Assembly (NCBI GenBank): GCA_002778195.1
Contig: PCDI01000006.1
Span: 411,021-475,020 of the forward strand
DNA from: Raffaelea ambrosiae
Taxonomy: Eukaryota > Ascomycota > Sordariomycetes > Ophiostomatales > Ophiostomataceae
Direction of reading: 5' to 3'
Length of the DNA: 64,000 bases
Part shown: piece by piece, positions 35,684 to 47,606 of the stretch
Position numbering within the stretch: the first letter of the stretch is position 1
How the letters are laid out: the number at the start of each line of letters is the position of its first letter
Program-made: the position numbers and the translations under genes
Notes under the pieces: model-generated
The model's input: the letters and a program-made list of their open reading frames with translations, nothing else
The model's database searches: none
Told to the model about the DNA's origin: nothing

Positions 35684-37633
35684 TCATTTAGACACCGGAA
35701 TGGCAACGGGCCTCTCTTGTGCTTCGTAAAATGAGACTTTCACGCCTTGCCCCGGAGACAGAATAATGCTGTCCTTGAGCGCAGGGCTGCCGTGGTCGAT
35801 TGGTTCCATGTGGCTGACGACACGCTCGAATTTCTGGAAAAGCCTGACAAGCACGTAGCTCATCTCGGTGAGTGCAAACTGCTGCCCGATGCAGATGCGC
35901 GGTCCGCCGTTGAAAGGGACAAAGTGCCACGGCTTGGGCTTCCACTGCTCCCACCGTTCGGGTGCGAAGACGGACGGACCTGGGAGATCTGGCGGGTAGA
36001 GGTCTGTTCGCCGCTGCATTATAAATGGCGAGTAAGCGATTGGCGTGTTTTTGCAAACAGCCACCGGATGCTTCCCGTCAGGACCACCGCCCCTCGGAAG
36101 TGTGGTGTCGTGCAGGGCCAGTCGAACGTTGTAGGGTATGGCTGGATAGAGACGCATGGTCTCATGGAGGACGTGCTGCATGTATTTCATTGCCTTGAGA
36201 TCCGCATACGTTGGGTTTCTGCGAGTGGCATCGCCTTCGAGGCCGACGAGTCGCGATATTTCATCCCGTATCCGTTTCACACACGCCGGATTCCTGCTCA
36301 GCTCGTACATGGCCCACGACAGTGTATTCGCTGTGGTGTCGCGACCGGCGAGTAGCACGGACATGATCTGGTCTCGCAGAACTTTTCTGTCCCGCGTGAA
36401 CTGGGCCAGGGCGTGCAAGAAAGTGTAACGGCCAGTGCCTCCCTCGCCGGTGCTGTGTATGGTCTTCGCCAGCTCATCCGGGGGGATGCGTAGAGTTTGG
36501 TCGATGAATGGGTTGATCAGCTCCTCAATGACTTTGATTCCTTGGTAGTAAGATTTTCGCGACACGAAAGATTTTGCTGAACCAGCGCGGTTGATCAAGC
36601 TTTGTACACGCTGAACCTCGGCGAAGGCTTCAGCAAACATTTGCTGTGGGACTCTGTGCGCAATCAGTACGACGCGTTTCCATAGAGGGAAGTAGTCTGT
36701 AGACCAATCCATATAAAACCAGAAAGCAATATGCTGGACACGACGAAGAAATGAAATTGAGTAAAAAGCTCATAAATGAAGTGACAAAATCCATTTACGA
36801 AAACTTGAAGCCAGACAACATGAAAATAAGGAATGAATTCACGCATAAAGTTAAACAAAATTTGTAAATCCAGGGACGAAAAAAAAAAAAGTAAAAAAAA
36901 GGAAAACTACATCGTAAGTGACTCACGTTAATGACTGCGTGTCTATACCAAGTAAGAAATCGGTGGCAGAATCGAGAGTGTATCGAAGAAACAAATCCGC
37001 CATGTCCAAGACACGACCATTCGCCGAGCGCTCCGGAACAGGCCTGCCTTCGGCCTTTGCAGCAATGGCAATACCAGCCGCTGCTGCATCGCCACCGACG
37101 GACATGACTGTGAACAATGTTTGCAGGTGTGTCTCAAAGATTTCCAAGTCGGACACGCGGTCTTTGATAAACTGCGGGCGGATCAGCTGGCGGCTATCGT
37201 GCCATTTGGACCCGTCCGTGGCGAAGATGCTGTCTCCCAGAAGAGGCTCGAATTCACGGTGGAAGGGCTCCCCTTTGCCGTAGTCCTGAAATTGGGTGGC
37301 CAGGACAGCCTTGATGTTCTCCGGGTCGTCCGTGAAAATGATGCGTTTGCCGATGATGCGCACCTCGACTGTGTGGCTGTTCAGCTTGGCAAACATGTCC
37401 TCCCAGAGCAGGTGGTTGGTGCAGTTGGCCGACGCTTTGAGCTTGTTGATGATAAAGTCAATGCCCCATGGGAGCTTGAGCCGAACTTTGGGTGCCCGAA
37501 GGCCACCCGTACGCCGGAGACGGAGAGTCTCGTTCACCCGCTTGGCAATGGAATTCACCACGCAAAAGACAACGATGGCAAAGAAAGCCGCTTTCCAGGG
37601 AAACTCTACCAGGAGGTCACCGACAAGGCCCAT
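35684..37633 (-). CDS. Cytochrome P450, CYP52-like (alkane/fatty-acid omega-hydroxylase clade)
   Basis: Membrane-anchored monooxygenase. Exons on the minus strand: 37633-36927 and 36653-35684 (558 residues). The 273-base intron is long for this window and contains A-rich runs; it joins DTQSLT to VPQQMFAEAF. An N-terminal anchor helix is present (AAFFAIVVFCVVNSIA). Core motifs: I-helix AGRDTT; K-helix ExxR in ETMRLYPAIPYNVR; heme loop FNGGPRICIGQQFA with Cys490 as thiolate ligand. The GGPRICIGQQFALTEMSYVL stretch and overall layout are typical of the CYP52/CYP539-type terminal hydroxylases. It is divergent from FUB1 across 830 bases, so co-regulation is plausible. A hydroxylase of this type could act on the butyl side chain of a fusaric-acid-like product; that is inference. 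Confidence 0.9.
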
Positions 37634-38463
37634 GATGGAAGAAGTAGCACGGGAGAGACAGGCGGTAGTGTTGTGCTGGGATTTTTTTTTTCTTTTTTTT
37701 TTTCTTCTTTTTTCCTTTTTTCTTCTTTTTTTCTTTGTAGTTTAGATGAAGTGAAAGACAGGGGGGAAGATCAACACTACACCGGAAAACGACTCTGCTC
37801 TCATCGCTCGGCGGAAGCAATTTGCGGCCCTTTTGTGAACAATATGCGAGTCCAGGCTGTCATATGTCGCCCGTCGAGGGGCGTGGAAAAGCGAACGGAA
37901 GGAGAACATGAAAACAAAGACAATGGATGACTAGGCGGTAGTTGAGCAGGGGAGACGGACAGGTTATGAAGACGCCGAGGGCGAGTTTACTTGTCAACAT
38001 CTCGGGAAAAAAAGAAAAAAAAAAAGAGGCTTCGGAGCTAGAACAAAGCTGTGCTGACGAGGCAAAGCCATGCCGGCGCGCAGCAGATGTTCTCGTCCGA
38101 AGAGAGAACTGTCCGAAAAAGGGTCCGATTGGCTTGCCGAAACTCCGGCAGACTGAACCCGACCGCCGCAGTGTTTCTTTCGGGCAAGTGGATAAGACAC
38201 CGAACTCTACGAAAAGGCCCCGAAGCCTCAATCCTGTGGATCTGGAACCGTTAGCGTGACTATGCGCGATACTTTGAGAGGATGGTAGAAATGCCGCTTG
38301 GGCGGATAGGGGAGATCTCAATGAAATGGATTGCATATAAGCCGTTGAAGCTTCACTTTTTTTTTCATTCAACATGGCAAGAAGAAGCAATGGGCCGGGC
38401 TTCTATGGTACACTGATGCAAGTCTGAGAATTGCCAACACTTGGATGCAACCAATCACCAACC
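37634..38463. promoter_or_regulatory. Divergent promoter P450/FUB1
   Basis: 830 bases between two cluster start codons. It contains a T/C tract (37681-37740) just upstream of the P450, an A/G tract (38008-38030), CCG-N6-CGG at 38137-38148, the motif GGTCCGA at 38122-38128 (part of AAGGGTCCGAT at 38119-38129, also found in the FUB4/FUB5 promoter), and a TATA element near FUB1. Confidence 0.55.
38336..38340 (+). promoter_or_regulatory. TATA-box candidate (GCATATAAG) for FUB1
   Basis: TATAA 124 bases upstream of the FUB1 start codon. Context and spacing are plausible for a core promoter. Confidence 0.45.
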
Positions 38464-41400
38464 ATGACGCCTTCCTTGGATTTCTCCCCCACAAATGGCT
38501 TTGCCAGCCAAGAAACGGTTCGGCCGTCCTCGTCTGACATTGCCATTATCGGTGTTTCTGGTCGCTTCCCAGGCGATGCCAGCTCACCCAGAAAGCTTTG
38601 GGACATGGTCATGGACGGGAGGAATGCGCAGGGTCTCATTCCGAAAAGCCGGTTCAACGCGGATGGATTCTTTCACAAGGACAGCAGCCGAGCTGGCAGT
38701 TTTGGCGGCACCAAACTGGGCTACTTCGTGTCCCAGGAAGTCGACCGCTTCGATGCTAGTTTCTTTTCCATCACGCCAGAGGAAGCCAAAGCCATGGACC
38801 CGGTACAGCGGCTGCTCCTGGAGGTAGCGTACGAGAGCCTGGAGAACGGTAAGCCGGCACGAAACATCTACCGCCCAAGAACGTGTTTCCACTGACTCTC
38901 GCAGCGGGCGTGACCATTGACCAAGTCGATGACCAACCCATGGGTTGCTTCATTGGAGGCGCTCTGCATGACTACTGGGACATCCAAGCCTTGGATCTGG
39001 ACAGCCTCCCGAAATATGCAGGCACCGGCACCGGGGGTTCCATCTTGGCCAACCGGATCTCGTGGTTTTTCAATCTAAAAGGCCCAAGCATGACGATCGA
39101 TACGGCGTGCTCGTCGTCGATGACGGCGATGCATCTTGCCTGCCAGAGCATTCGAAGCGGGGAAAGCGATTCGGTAGGTTTGGCGCAAGAGACATCCATT
39201 TCTGCATACACAATGGCTTTGCTTGCGGGAAACTAACACAGCCCACAGGCTCTGGTCGGCGGCTTCAACTTGCAGCTCCTGCCCAACTTTGCCATCTTCA
39301 TCTCGCCCATGTCCTTTCTCAGCGGCGATGACAAGTGCCACTCGTTTGACTCGGCCGCCAACGGGTATGCCCGCGCCGAAGGCGGCGGATTCGTCGTGCT
39401 GAAGAGACTGGACAAGGCCCTCCAAGACGGCGACACTATCCGTGCGGTCGTTCGTGCTTCCGGGGCCAACCAGGACGGCCGGACACTGGGTCTCACGCAG
39501 CCATCGGCGGTCCGACAAGCAGAACTGATCCGCTCGACGTATGCGTCGGCGGGACTTCCGATGCATGAGACCAACTACTTTGAAGCCCACGGGACAGGCA
39601 CCAAAGCCGGCGACCCCATCGAGTGCTCGGCCATTGGAGCAGCCTTCGGCCCGTCTCGACAGCGCCCGCTGTACGTCAGCTCCGTGAAGAGCAACGTGGG
39701 GCACATGGAGGGTGTCAGCGGGATTGTCAGCATGGTCAAGACGATCTACAGTCTGGAGAGTGGCTGGATTGCACCGACCCACGGGCTGGCCCAGATCAAC
39801 CCCAAGATCAAGCTGGCCGACTGGAAGATTGACATTCCCACGCAAGCCGTTCGGTGGCCGCCTGGGCTGCGGCGGGCCAGCATCAACAGCTTCGGCTATG
39901 GCGGCGCCAATGCACACGTGATCATGGACGATGCGTATCATTATCTGCAAGGCCACGGCCTGCACGGCCTGCACAACACAACGGTGGAGACGACTGCGCA
40001 CAACGGGCTGAACGGACATGCCAACAAAACCAACGGTGTTCAGAACGGTGTCCACAACGGTTTCCAGAACGGTGTCCACAACGGTTTCCAGAACGGTGTC
40101 CAGAACGGTGTCCGTGTCCAGAACGGTTCTAGTGGGGCGAGTGGGACAAACGGGGTGGGGCCCAACGGGTACTCCCTTCACGGAAACCCTCCGAATGCGG
40201 AAGGCACGACCTCGCGGCTCTTCCTCCTGTCTTCCCATGAGGAGTCTGGCATCGCTCGCCTCAGCCAGAGCCTGCAGACGTACCTCGCTGATGTCCAGGG
40301 AAAGCAGGGGCCGGAAGAGGAGACCCGTTTCCTGCACCGGCTGGCCTACACGCTCTCCGAGAAGAGGTCTAGCCTGCCCTGGAAGTCCTACACCGCCGCG
40401 TCGACCGTCGAGGAGCTCCGCGATGCTCTCGATGGCGCACGCACGCGGGCCGTCCGCGCGCCCAACAAGGCACAGGCGCTCACCTTTGTTTTCACGGGGC
40501 AGGGCGCGCAGTGGTTTGCCATGGGCCGGTCGCTGCAGCGGTACCCGGTGTTCTTGCAGTCCCTGCACGAGTCGAGCGCCCGCCTCCGGTCCCTGGGCTG
40601 CACCTGGGACCTCCTTGACGAGCTGAACCGGAGCGCTGAGACATCCAAGGTCGACTTGCCCTCCATCAGCCAGGCAGCATGCACCGCGCTGCAACTGGCC
40701 GCTGTGGATCTGCTGGCGAGCTGGGGCATCCGTCCACAAACCACGATCGGCCACTCGAGCGGCGAGATTGCGGCTGCCTACGCCAAGGGCGCTTTTGGCA
40801 GGGCCTCGGCCATGCGGATTGCTTACTACCGTGGCATTCTGACCGGCCACATCGGCAAGACGGGGGCGATGGCGGCCGTCGGCCTGGGCGTGGAAGCCGC
40901 CCGTGCCTATGTGGACCGTGTCACCGCCGGCAAGGTCGTGGTGGCGTGCATCAACAGCCCGGAGAACGTCACACTCTCCGGCGACGCCGAGGGCATCGAC
41001 CAGGTCGTCCAGCTTCTTCACGCAGACGACGTCTTTGCCAGGAAGCTGCGGGTGTCCACCGCATACCACTCCCACCACATGCAGCTCATCGCCGACGAGT
41101 ACCTCGCTGCCTTGGCGGGCACGTGGCACAGCCACCCGGGCCACGCAGACGTCACCATGGTCTCGTCCGTCAAGGCGGAGCCCATCGACGGCACGGCGCT
41201 GGGCCCGTCGTACTGGGTGGCCAATCTGGTCAGCCCGGTCAACTTCTCCGGCGCCGTCGCCGCGGCTGCACATGCCGGACTGCTGGGCGGCAAGGCCCGG
41301 AGAATTTCTGGTCTGCGGAAGGGCAGTCCCGATGCCATTGTCGAGATCGGGCCGCATGCAGCTTTGCAGGGACCGCTCAAGCAGATCCTGGCCAGTGTCA

Positions 41401-44400
41401 GCGACACGCTTCCGTCCCCGCCTCGGTACGCGTCGGTCATCAAAAGAAAGCAGGACGCTGTGCAGACGACGCTGGAGGTGGCCGGCGAGCTTTTCATCCT
41501 GGGCCACCCTGTCGACATCCGTCTCGCGAACGGCTACGGCACATATTATGGGGCCGGTGGCAAAGGCGGCCACGGCATTCCTCCGCTGGTGGACCTTCCT
41601 CCGTATGCGTGGAACACCTCCAACCGCTACTGGAGCGAGTCGGCCTCTGTGGCCGCATACCGGAGCAGAAGCCACCCGCGGCTGGAGCTCCTCGGCGTGC
41701 GAGACGAGCGATCCACGGACACGGAGCCGTCCTGGCGGAACCTGCTGCGTATCGCAGAACAGCCGTGGATCGAGCATCACCAGTTCCAGAGCACCAACAT
41801 CTACCCCATGGCCGGCCTCGTCGTGATGGCCATCGAGGGCATGCGCCAGATGCAAACGCGAACGGACGTCGCGGGCTACGAGGTACGCGACATCAGCATC
41901 CGTCGGGCCCTCGTGGTTCCTTTCAACCAGACGGTCGAGACAAGACTCCAGCTCGCACCGTGGCGCTCGTCCGCCACTGCAGACGCCGACACCTCGTACT
42001 GGACCGAGTTCAAGGTGTCCAGCCGCAGCGAGAGCGGCACGTGGACGGCCAACTGCACCGGCCTGATCGCAGCTGTGTGCCATCCCAAGGGAGAGGCGGC
42101 CGCGAGAAAGAACGTGTTTGTGGACGAAGAAGCCGCCGCCAACGCAAGGCTCAAGAGCGACTACGACCAGATCCAGAAAGCGGCTCTGCCCAGTCTCGAG
42201 CCCGCGGTCTTCTACGACACTCTCGACAAGACGGGATTCCATCTCGGCCCAGCCTTCCAGGGCGTCACGCAGCTGAACCTCCTCAACGACAGGTCCCACT
42301 ACACCATGGCGGTCCAGGATACGAAACAGTGGTACCCGGCCAAGTGGGAGGCGCCGCATCTGATTCATCCCTCCGTGCTGGACGTGTTCGTCCACCTGCT
42401 GACTTCGAGTGCCGGCTACGGCAAGCACCTGAAAGCGCGCCTGCCCGTGTCCACGGCATCCATCTATGTCTCGGCCGACTTTGACTCGACTCCGGGCACC
42501 CAGTACCGCGGATTCACCCGAACCAGCAGGCTGCCTGGTGGCAAAATGGCGAGCGACGTGTTTGCGTTTGGCGAGCATGGCGGAGACAAGCCCGTCATTG
42601 CCCTGCGCGGATGCCAATCTGTGGCTCTCCATGGGTCGGGCATTTCTGCCGACGGCTCCTCTGCGATGGAAGAGGCGGGAAGCGCATCGCATGTTCCCAT
42701 TGTGCCCCGCCTGGCGCCGGATGTCACATTGGCCGATGCAGATCAGCTCCAGGGTCTCCTGAAGGATGGCCACGATCTTCCTGCTGCCCTGGGGATGTAC
42801 GTTTCTTTGCTCGCACACAAGTATCCCGGACTGGACATTCTCGAACACGGCTCTCCCGCAAAGAGCCTTCTCGAGGCTGGCCTTCTCTCGACGTCGACCG
42901 AGACGGCCGATGAGCTTCGCAGGCATGTCAAGGCCATTGTTCTCTCCAACAGCGAAGTGCCTGCCGAGGGACAGGGTGATCCAGCTGGGCCATGGAGTGA
43001 CTTGGTCCGGCACCGGCAGTTGGATCTCTCTGGCGATCCCGGGAGCCAAGGATTCGAGCAGGGCTGCCATGATCTCGTCGTGCTCAGCGATCCTCTGGGG
43101 TCCACGGCCGATAAGCTGGCGGTGCTGAAAACCCTCCAGAGCCTTCTCAAGCCCGCCACAGGCATGCTGGTTGTTGCGAGTCCATTTGCCAGCCCGCTCA
43201 TCGGATGCGAGGCCGATTTGTTATCCGCGGGCTTCACTGCTCCCATCACCATCCACGTCCCCGGCAACGCGAGCATGACCGTTGCTCGAGTCGGAGACGA
43301 ATGGCCAGGCAGCAACGATGGCAACGCGCCAAACATCTTGCTGGTGTCGCCGCGGAGTCCATCCTACGGGCTGCGACAAGCCCTGCAGCAAGTGGCATGC
43401 GAGCTGCAGACACAGGGCTACCATGTGGTCCAGACACCCTTTGGCGGAGCCGTACCGGAGCACATTTCGACCTACGTCACGGTCGTCGCGCTTGACCTGG
43501 ACGTCGCCTTCCTGGAGGACATTGACGAGCATTCGTTTGCCAAGCTCCGGTCTCTGATCCTGGCAGCAAAAGGCACGCTGTGGTTGACGTTGGACCGTGA
43601 GTCCAGGGGCCTCATCCGTGGTCTGGGTCGGACCATCTGCGCCGAGTACCCCGAAGTCCAGCTTTCCACGCTTGCGCTGGACGCGGACGCGCCTCTCGGT
43701 GCGTCTGTGAACGTGAAGACCATTTCTCGCCTCGCGGGGGACCTGCACAACACCGCAGCTCGGCAGCAGCCTGTGGATGCCGAATTCGTCGTCCGACAGG
43801 GCCAGATTCTCGTGGAGCGTCTCGAGCCGGAGGCGGGACTCAAGGCCTTGCTGGACGCAGCCAAGTCGGGGGAGAGTCGTCCCGCAGTCCGGACGCCTCT
43901 GAAGGAAGCCCTCCAGCAGGTGTCGTCGGGGGGTGGCCAAACACTGCGTCTGTCCTTCCGCGAGCCAGGTCTCCTGGATTCGTTTGAATACCACCCCGTT
44001 TCAGGGCTGTCGGCGTCGGATCCGGTCCCGGAAGGCCAAATGGAGATCGAGGTGCGCTCGGTCGGGCTGGGTTTCCGCGACGTCATGGTGGCCATGGGCC
44101 AGATGGAGGACGACAAAGTGGGCATGGAGTGCTCGGGCATCGTGGTGCGGCTTGGTCCCGGAGTCTGCAAGTTCCGCGTCGGCGATCACGTGTTCGGCAT
44201 GCATGCAGGCTGCTTCCAGACCCGTGTGCGCGTCGATCCGCGGACGTTTGAGCGCACCCCGGCCAACGTGAGCGACGAGGTGGCTGCCTCTCTGATGGGG
44301 CAGTACTCCACGGCCGTGCACTCCCTGATCAATGTCGCCCGTCTGCAGAGCCACGAGTCGGTGCTGATCCACTCCGCCGCCGGCGGTCTCGGCCAGGCTG

Positions 44401-46172
44401 CCATCATTGTCGCCCAGCACCTCGGCGCCCGGCAGATCTTCGCCACTGTCTCGTCGGACCGCAAGAAGACCTTCTTGATGGACGAGTTCGGCATCCCAGC
44501 GTCCCACATATTCAACAGCCGCGACCATTCTTTTGCCGACGGCATTCTGCGCATAACCGGTGGCCGGGGCGTGGACGTCGTGCTCAACTCCCTGGCCAAC
44601 GAAGCCCTTCGCCGGACCTGGCGCTGTGTTGCGCCCTTTGGCCGGTTCATCGAGCTCGGCAAGCGCGACATCTACGACAACACCGGCTTGGAGATGCGGC
44701 CATTCCTGGACAACATTACGTTTGCCGGCCTGGACATTGCCGTGCTCATCACAGACTACCAGGACCGCTGCGAAAGTATCGGCCAACAGGTGCTCGAGCT
44801 GCTGCACCAGGGGGCCATCCGGCCTCTGAAGAATGTCGCCCAGTACGGCTTTGGCCAAGTGGAGGAGGCGTTCCGGCTGATCCAAAGCGGCAACCACATT
44901 GGCAAGATCGTCTTGATTCCGCGGCCCGACGACGTTATCCCCGTCGTCCCTGGCGGACTGGGTGCCTTCCGACTGCCCCCCGATGCCACGTATGTTCTGG
45001 TAGGTGGCCTGGGCGGCATTGGCCGGTCGATTTCCAAGATGCTTGCCGAAAAGGGCGCCAAGCATCTCCTGTTTCTGTCTCGGTCCGGGGCGGCCCACCC
45101 GGAAGCCCGGGCTCTGCTGGACGAGCTGCGCGAACAGGGGGTGGCGGCGACGGCCATTGCCGTGGATGTGGCAGACAAGGCCGAACTCGAGGCAGCCTTG
45201 GAAGAGTCCAGGCGAACAATGCCCCCCTTCAAAGGCATAATTCACTGTGCCATGGATTTGCGCGTAAGTTCCACCAGTCCCTCTTCTTTCTTGCCCTCGG
45301 CGTTCCAACAGAATCCAACTAACGGCTACCAGGATGGCATCTACAACAACATGACAGCGAAGGACTGGAACCTGTCTCTGCGTCCAAAGCTCAAGGCGAC
45401 GCGCCACCTACACGAGCTGCTGCCCGCGGACCTTGATTTCTTTGTGTGTCTCTCGTCCATTGCCGGCATCATCGGCTCCCGGGGCCAAGCAAACTACAAT
45501 GCCGGCAACAATTTCCAAGATGCCCTGATGCACCAGCGCGCCGCCTTGGGTCTCGCGGCCACCAGCCTCAATCTCAGCCTGGTCGTCGGCGTGGGTGTTT
45601 CCACCGAGAAGGACGGCGTCTTTCAGCTGCTCAAGAACGGTGGCCTTCTCCCCATGAATGAGACGGACGTGCTCCATCTGGTTTCTGCTTCCATCGCGGG
45701 ACAGACGCCGACGCAGGTCGGCCTCGGCACGGCTACGGGCGGTCAGCTCGTCAAGTCGTCCTCGAACGACCCATACTGGTTTTCAGATGCACGGTTTGCG
45801 GTCATCAGCCAGCTCGGACGGGACGCCGTCGATGCCAACGACGACAGCACGGCGGGCCAGGAAGTCAAGCAAGACTGGAAGAAGCTGGTCGCGGCAGCCA
45901 CCTCCAGCGAGCAAGTCCACGACCTCGTGCTTGCCCAGTTGCTGGCCGGCGTGTCCAATATTGTCAAGCTGGACATTGACGACATTGACACGCGCAAGTC
46001 GTTGCCGTCCCTGGGCATCGACAGTCTCGTAGCCATTGAAATCCGAACGTGGCTGCGCAAGGAGTTCCAGGCCGACCTGTCCGTGTTCGACATTGTTAGC
46101 AATGACCCACTGTCCACATTTGTACACAAAGTCATTGCCAAATCCTCACTTGTACCGCCTGGTCTCGCATAG
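38464..46172 (+). CDS. FUB1: Highly reducing polyketide synthase, FUB1-like (KS-AT-DH-degenerate MT-ER-KR-ACP)
   Basis: Iterative type I PKS expected to build the short aliphatic chain of a fusaric-acid-type product. Exons 38464-38848, 38905-39173, 39249-45263, 45333-46172 (2,502 residues). KS: Cys197 in DTACSSS, HGTGTKAGD, KSNVGH. An Asn-Gly-rich repeat linker follows. AT: GQGAQW about 632, Ser721 in GHSSGE. DH (about 1030-1355): PWIEHHQFQSTNIYP, Asp in VLDVFVH. A shortened methyltransferase region (about 1378-1555) lacks the SAM-binding glycines. ER (about 1780-2108): SAAGGLGQAA. KR (about 2128-2320): VGGLGGIG, ANYNAGN. ACP: Ser2454 in LGIDSL. There is no release domain, consistent with the separate hydrolase FUB4 next door. 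Intron 3 is 69 bases, in frame and stop-free, so unspliced read-through would insert 23 residues into KR. Confidence 0.93.
40033..40130 (+). repeat. Tandem repeat encoding an Asn-Gly-rich KS-AT linker
   Basis: Alternating units CAGAACGGTGTC and CACAACGGTTTC encode QNGV/HNGF tetrads, about eight copies, between the KS and AT domains of the PKS. Confidence 0.85.
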
Positions 46173-46739
46173 TGATTTTTTTTCTTTTCTTCTCGCTTTG
46201 TTTGTGTTTTTGCTTTTGCTTTTGCTTTTGCTTTTGCTTTTGATTGTCTTGTTATTCACTGTAAATATAGTTCTGTCATTCGTCTTCAAAATGTTTTCAA
46301 AGAAGAGAAAAAAAAAAAAAAAAGAAGAAGAACTAGATATTAGAAATCTGTAATCTAGTGTATGCAACTTTCATTTTTCGTTAAACAAGAATTTTCTTTC
46401 GGTAATTCGTAACATGGACAACAAAAACACAACCACCTGTAGTCAATATGGGATAGAGCTGCTGCTGCGGCTGCTGCTTTGAATGCATCAAACTTTGAAA
46501 TGGTGGATCATGTCAAGTCTAGAGTGTGCCAGTTCCTGTTGGTTTTATCGGCTGGTCTTTTGTTCCGTTAACATGGGTTAGCATAGTAGAACGTCAACTT
46601 TCTATTTGGTTTAATATGCCTAAAAATTACGAGACCAATCTTTGTAAAGATGAGTTGGTCCAGACATGAAGAAAATGAAAGGTAAGATTTGACAAGGGGC
46701 TTTGAAAGGAAAAAAATCGTCAAAAAAAAATTGTCTCCA
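46173..46739. other. Convergent intergenic region FUB1/FUB4
   Basis: 567 bases, A/T-rich, with a (TTTTGC)n run at 46207-46242 and an A16 run at 46308-46323. There is no room for, and no trace of, genes corresponding to FUB2 and FUB3, which separate FUB1 and FUB4 in Fusarium. Confidence 0.7.
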
Positions 46740-47606
46740 TTAAACGATGACAGAAGCTGCCTCAATAATCAACTCCGCAAACTGCACCAGCTCGTCGCCG
46801 AATCGCGGGAAATGATGGCCTCCACGATGTGTCATCGTTTTCGTGCACTCCGGGTCGAACAATTCCGCTACTCCATCATCGACGAAAAAGTAGGGCTCCT
46901 TTACTCCCCGAACATGGACAGAGGGTAGGGATATTCTGTCCGACACGTCCTGTGGCCTGTATTTAAGCAGAAGCTCCACGGGAAAGTCGAAGTGCTCTTG
47001 GACCCTTTTGATCATGTGGTAGTCCAGCATTGTGCGCGAGTCCGTCGTCCAGTCGACGTCCGTCTTGCCACCCAACGCGTCAAATTCACCCGGGAGGTAT
47101 GTTGCCCTGAGCTGGTCCTTTTCTGTCAGATCCCATGTGACCGAACCGGAATCGAGACGGTAGGGCAGAAAGGCAGAAGTGAAGATGGCCATTTTGAAGG
47201 GCCAATCATGACACCCGGGGTTGGCTTTCTGGTGCATGAGAAGCAACAGGGCAGCCATGGCCCCCCCCTGCGAGAAGCCCCAGATTCCATCAAAGGGACC
47301 CTCGGCTTCAACAAACGACACAAGGCGACTGTATGCCTTTCGGACGTCTTCTGGATATGGATAATTGTGCCACGAGTAGTTCGGAGGCCTGACTTGATCC
47401 ATGGTGGCTTGTTGCTGTAAGCCAGTGCACGCAAAGAAAAGAGCACCGCAGAAAATTGACTTACGGATCATGAGTTTGGATGAGTCCATCCCTGCTTCCA
47501 GAAACTCATACTCCCAGTTACTGGGAAGGTGCTCTATGATGGGCTCCATCTGCTCCATCAGAACGTCAACGCACGTGGCGTAGCCGTGGAGGCAGAGGAA
47601 GCGCAT
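46740..47606 (-). CDS. FUB4: FSH1-family serine hydrolase, FUB4-like (probable PKS offloading enzyme)
   Basis: Alpha/beta hydrolase of the FSH1/LovG type, which releases acyl chains from HR-PKSs without a thioesterase. Start at 47606 (MRFLCLHGY); the upstream in-frame extension starts with TTG and is not used. The nucleophile is in WGFSQGG (about Ser93) and the His in THRGGHHFPR, with an Asp upstream (FVDDGVAELFDPE). A GTAAGT donor at 47464 suggests an intron; the only reading frame-preserving acceptor I see is AAG ending at 47408 (57 bases), giving 269 residues and DSSKLMI joined to PTMDQV. Without splicing the frame is also open and yields 19 more residues (KSIFCGALFF...), which disrupt the fold, so splicing is preferred. 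Divergent from FUB5. Confidence 0.82.
   Translation of the reverse strand: MRFLCLHGYATCVDVLMEQMEPIIEHLPSNWEYEFLEAGMDSSKLMIRKSIFCGALFFACTGLQQQATMDQVRPPNYSWHNYPYPEDVRKAYSRLVSFVEAEGPFDGIWGFSQGGAMAALLLLMHQKANPGCHDWPFKMAIFTSAFLPYRLDSGSVTWDLTEKDQLRATYLPGEFDALGGKTDVDWTTDSRTMLDYHMIKRVQEHFDFPVELLLKYRPQDVSDRISLPSVHVRGVKEPYFFVDDGVAELFDPECTKTMTHRGGHHFPRFGDELVQFAELIIEAASVIV

Noticed and set aside
37681..37740. T/C-rich tract as a transposon remnant
   Set aside because: A simple pyrimidine tract only; no terminal repeats or coding remnants nearby.
39075..43070. 1,331-codon open frame on the minus strand inside the PKS gene
   Set aside because: It is the antisense shadow of a G/C-rich coding region; the plus strand carries the complete KS-AT-DH motifs. 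Same reasoning for 44001-45407.
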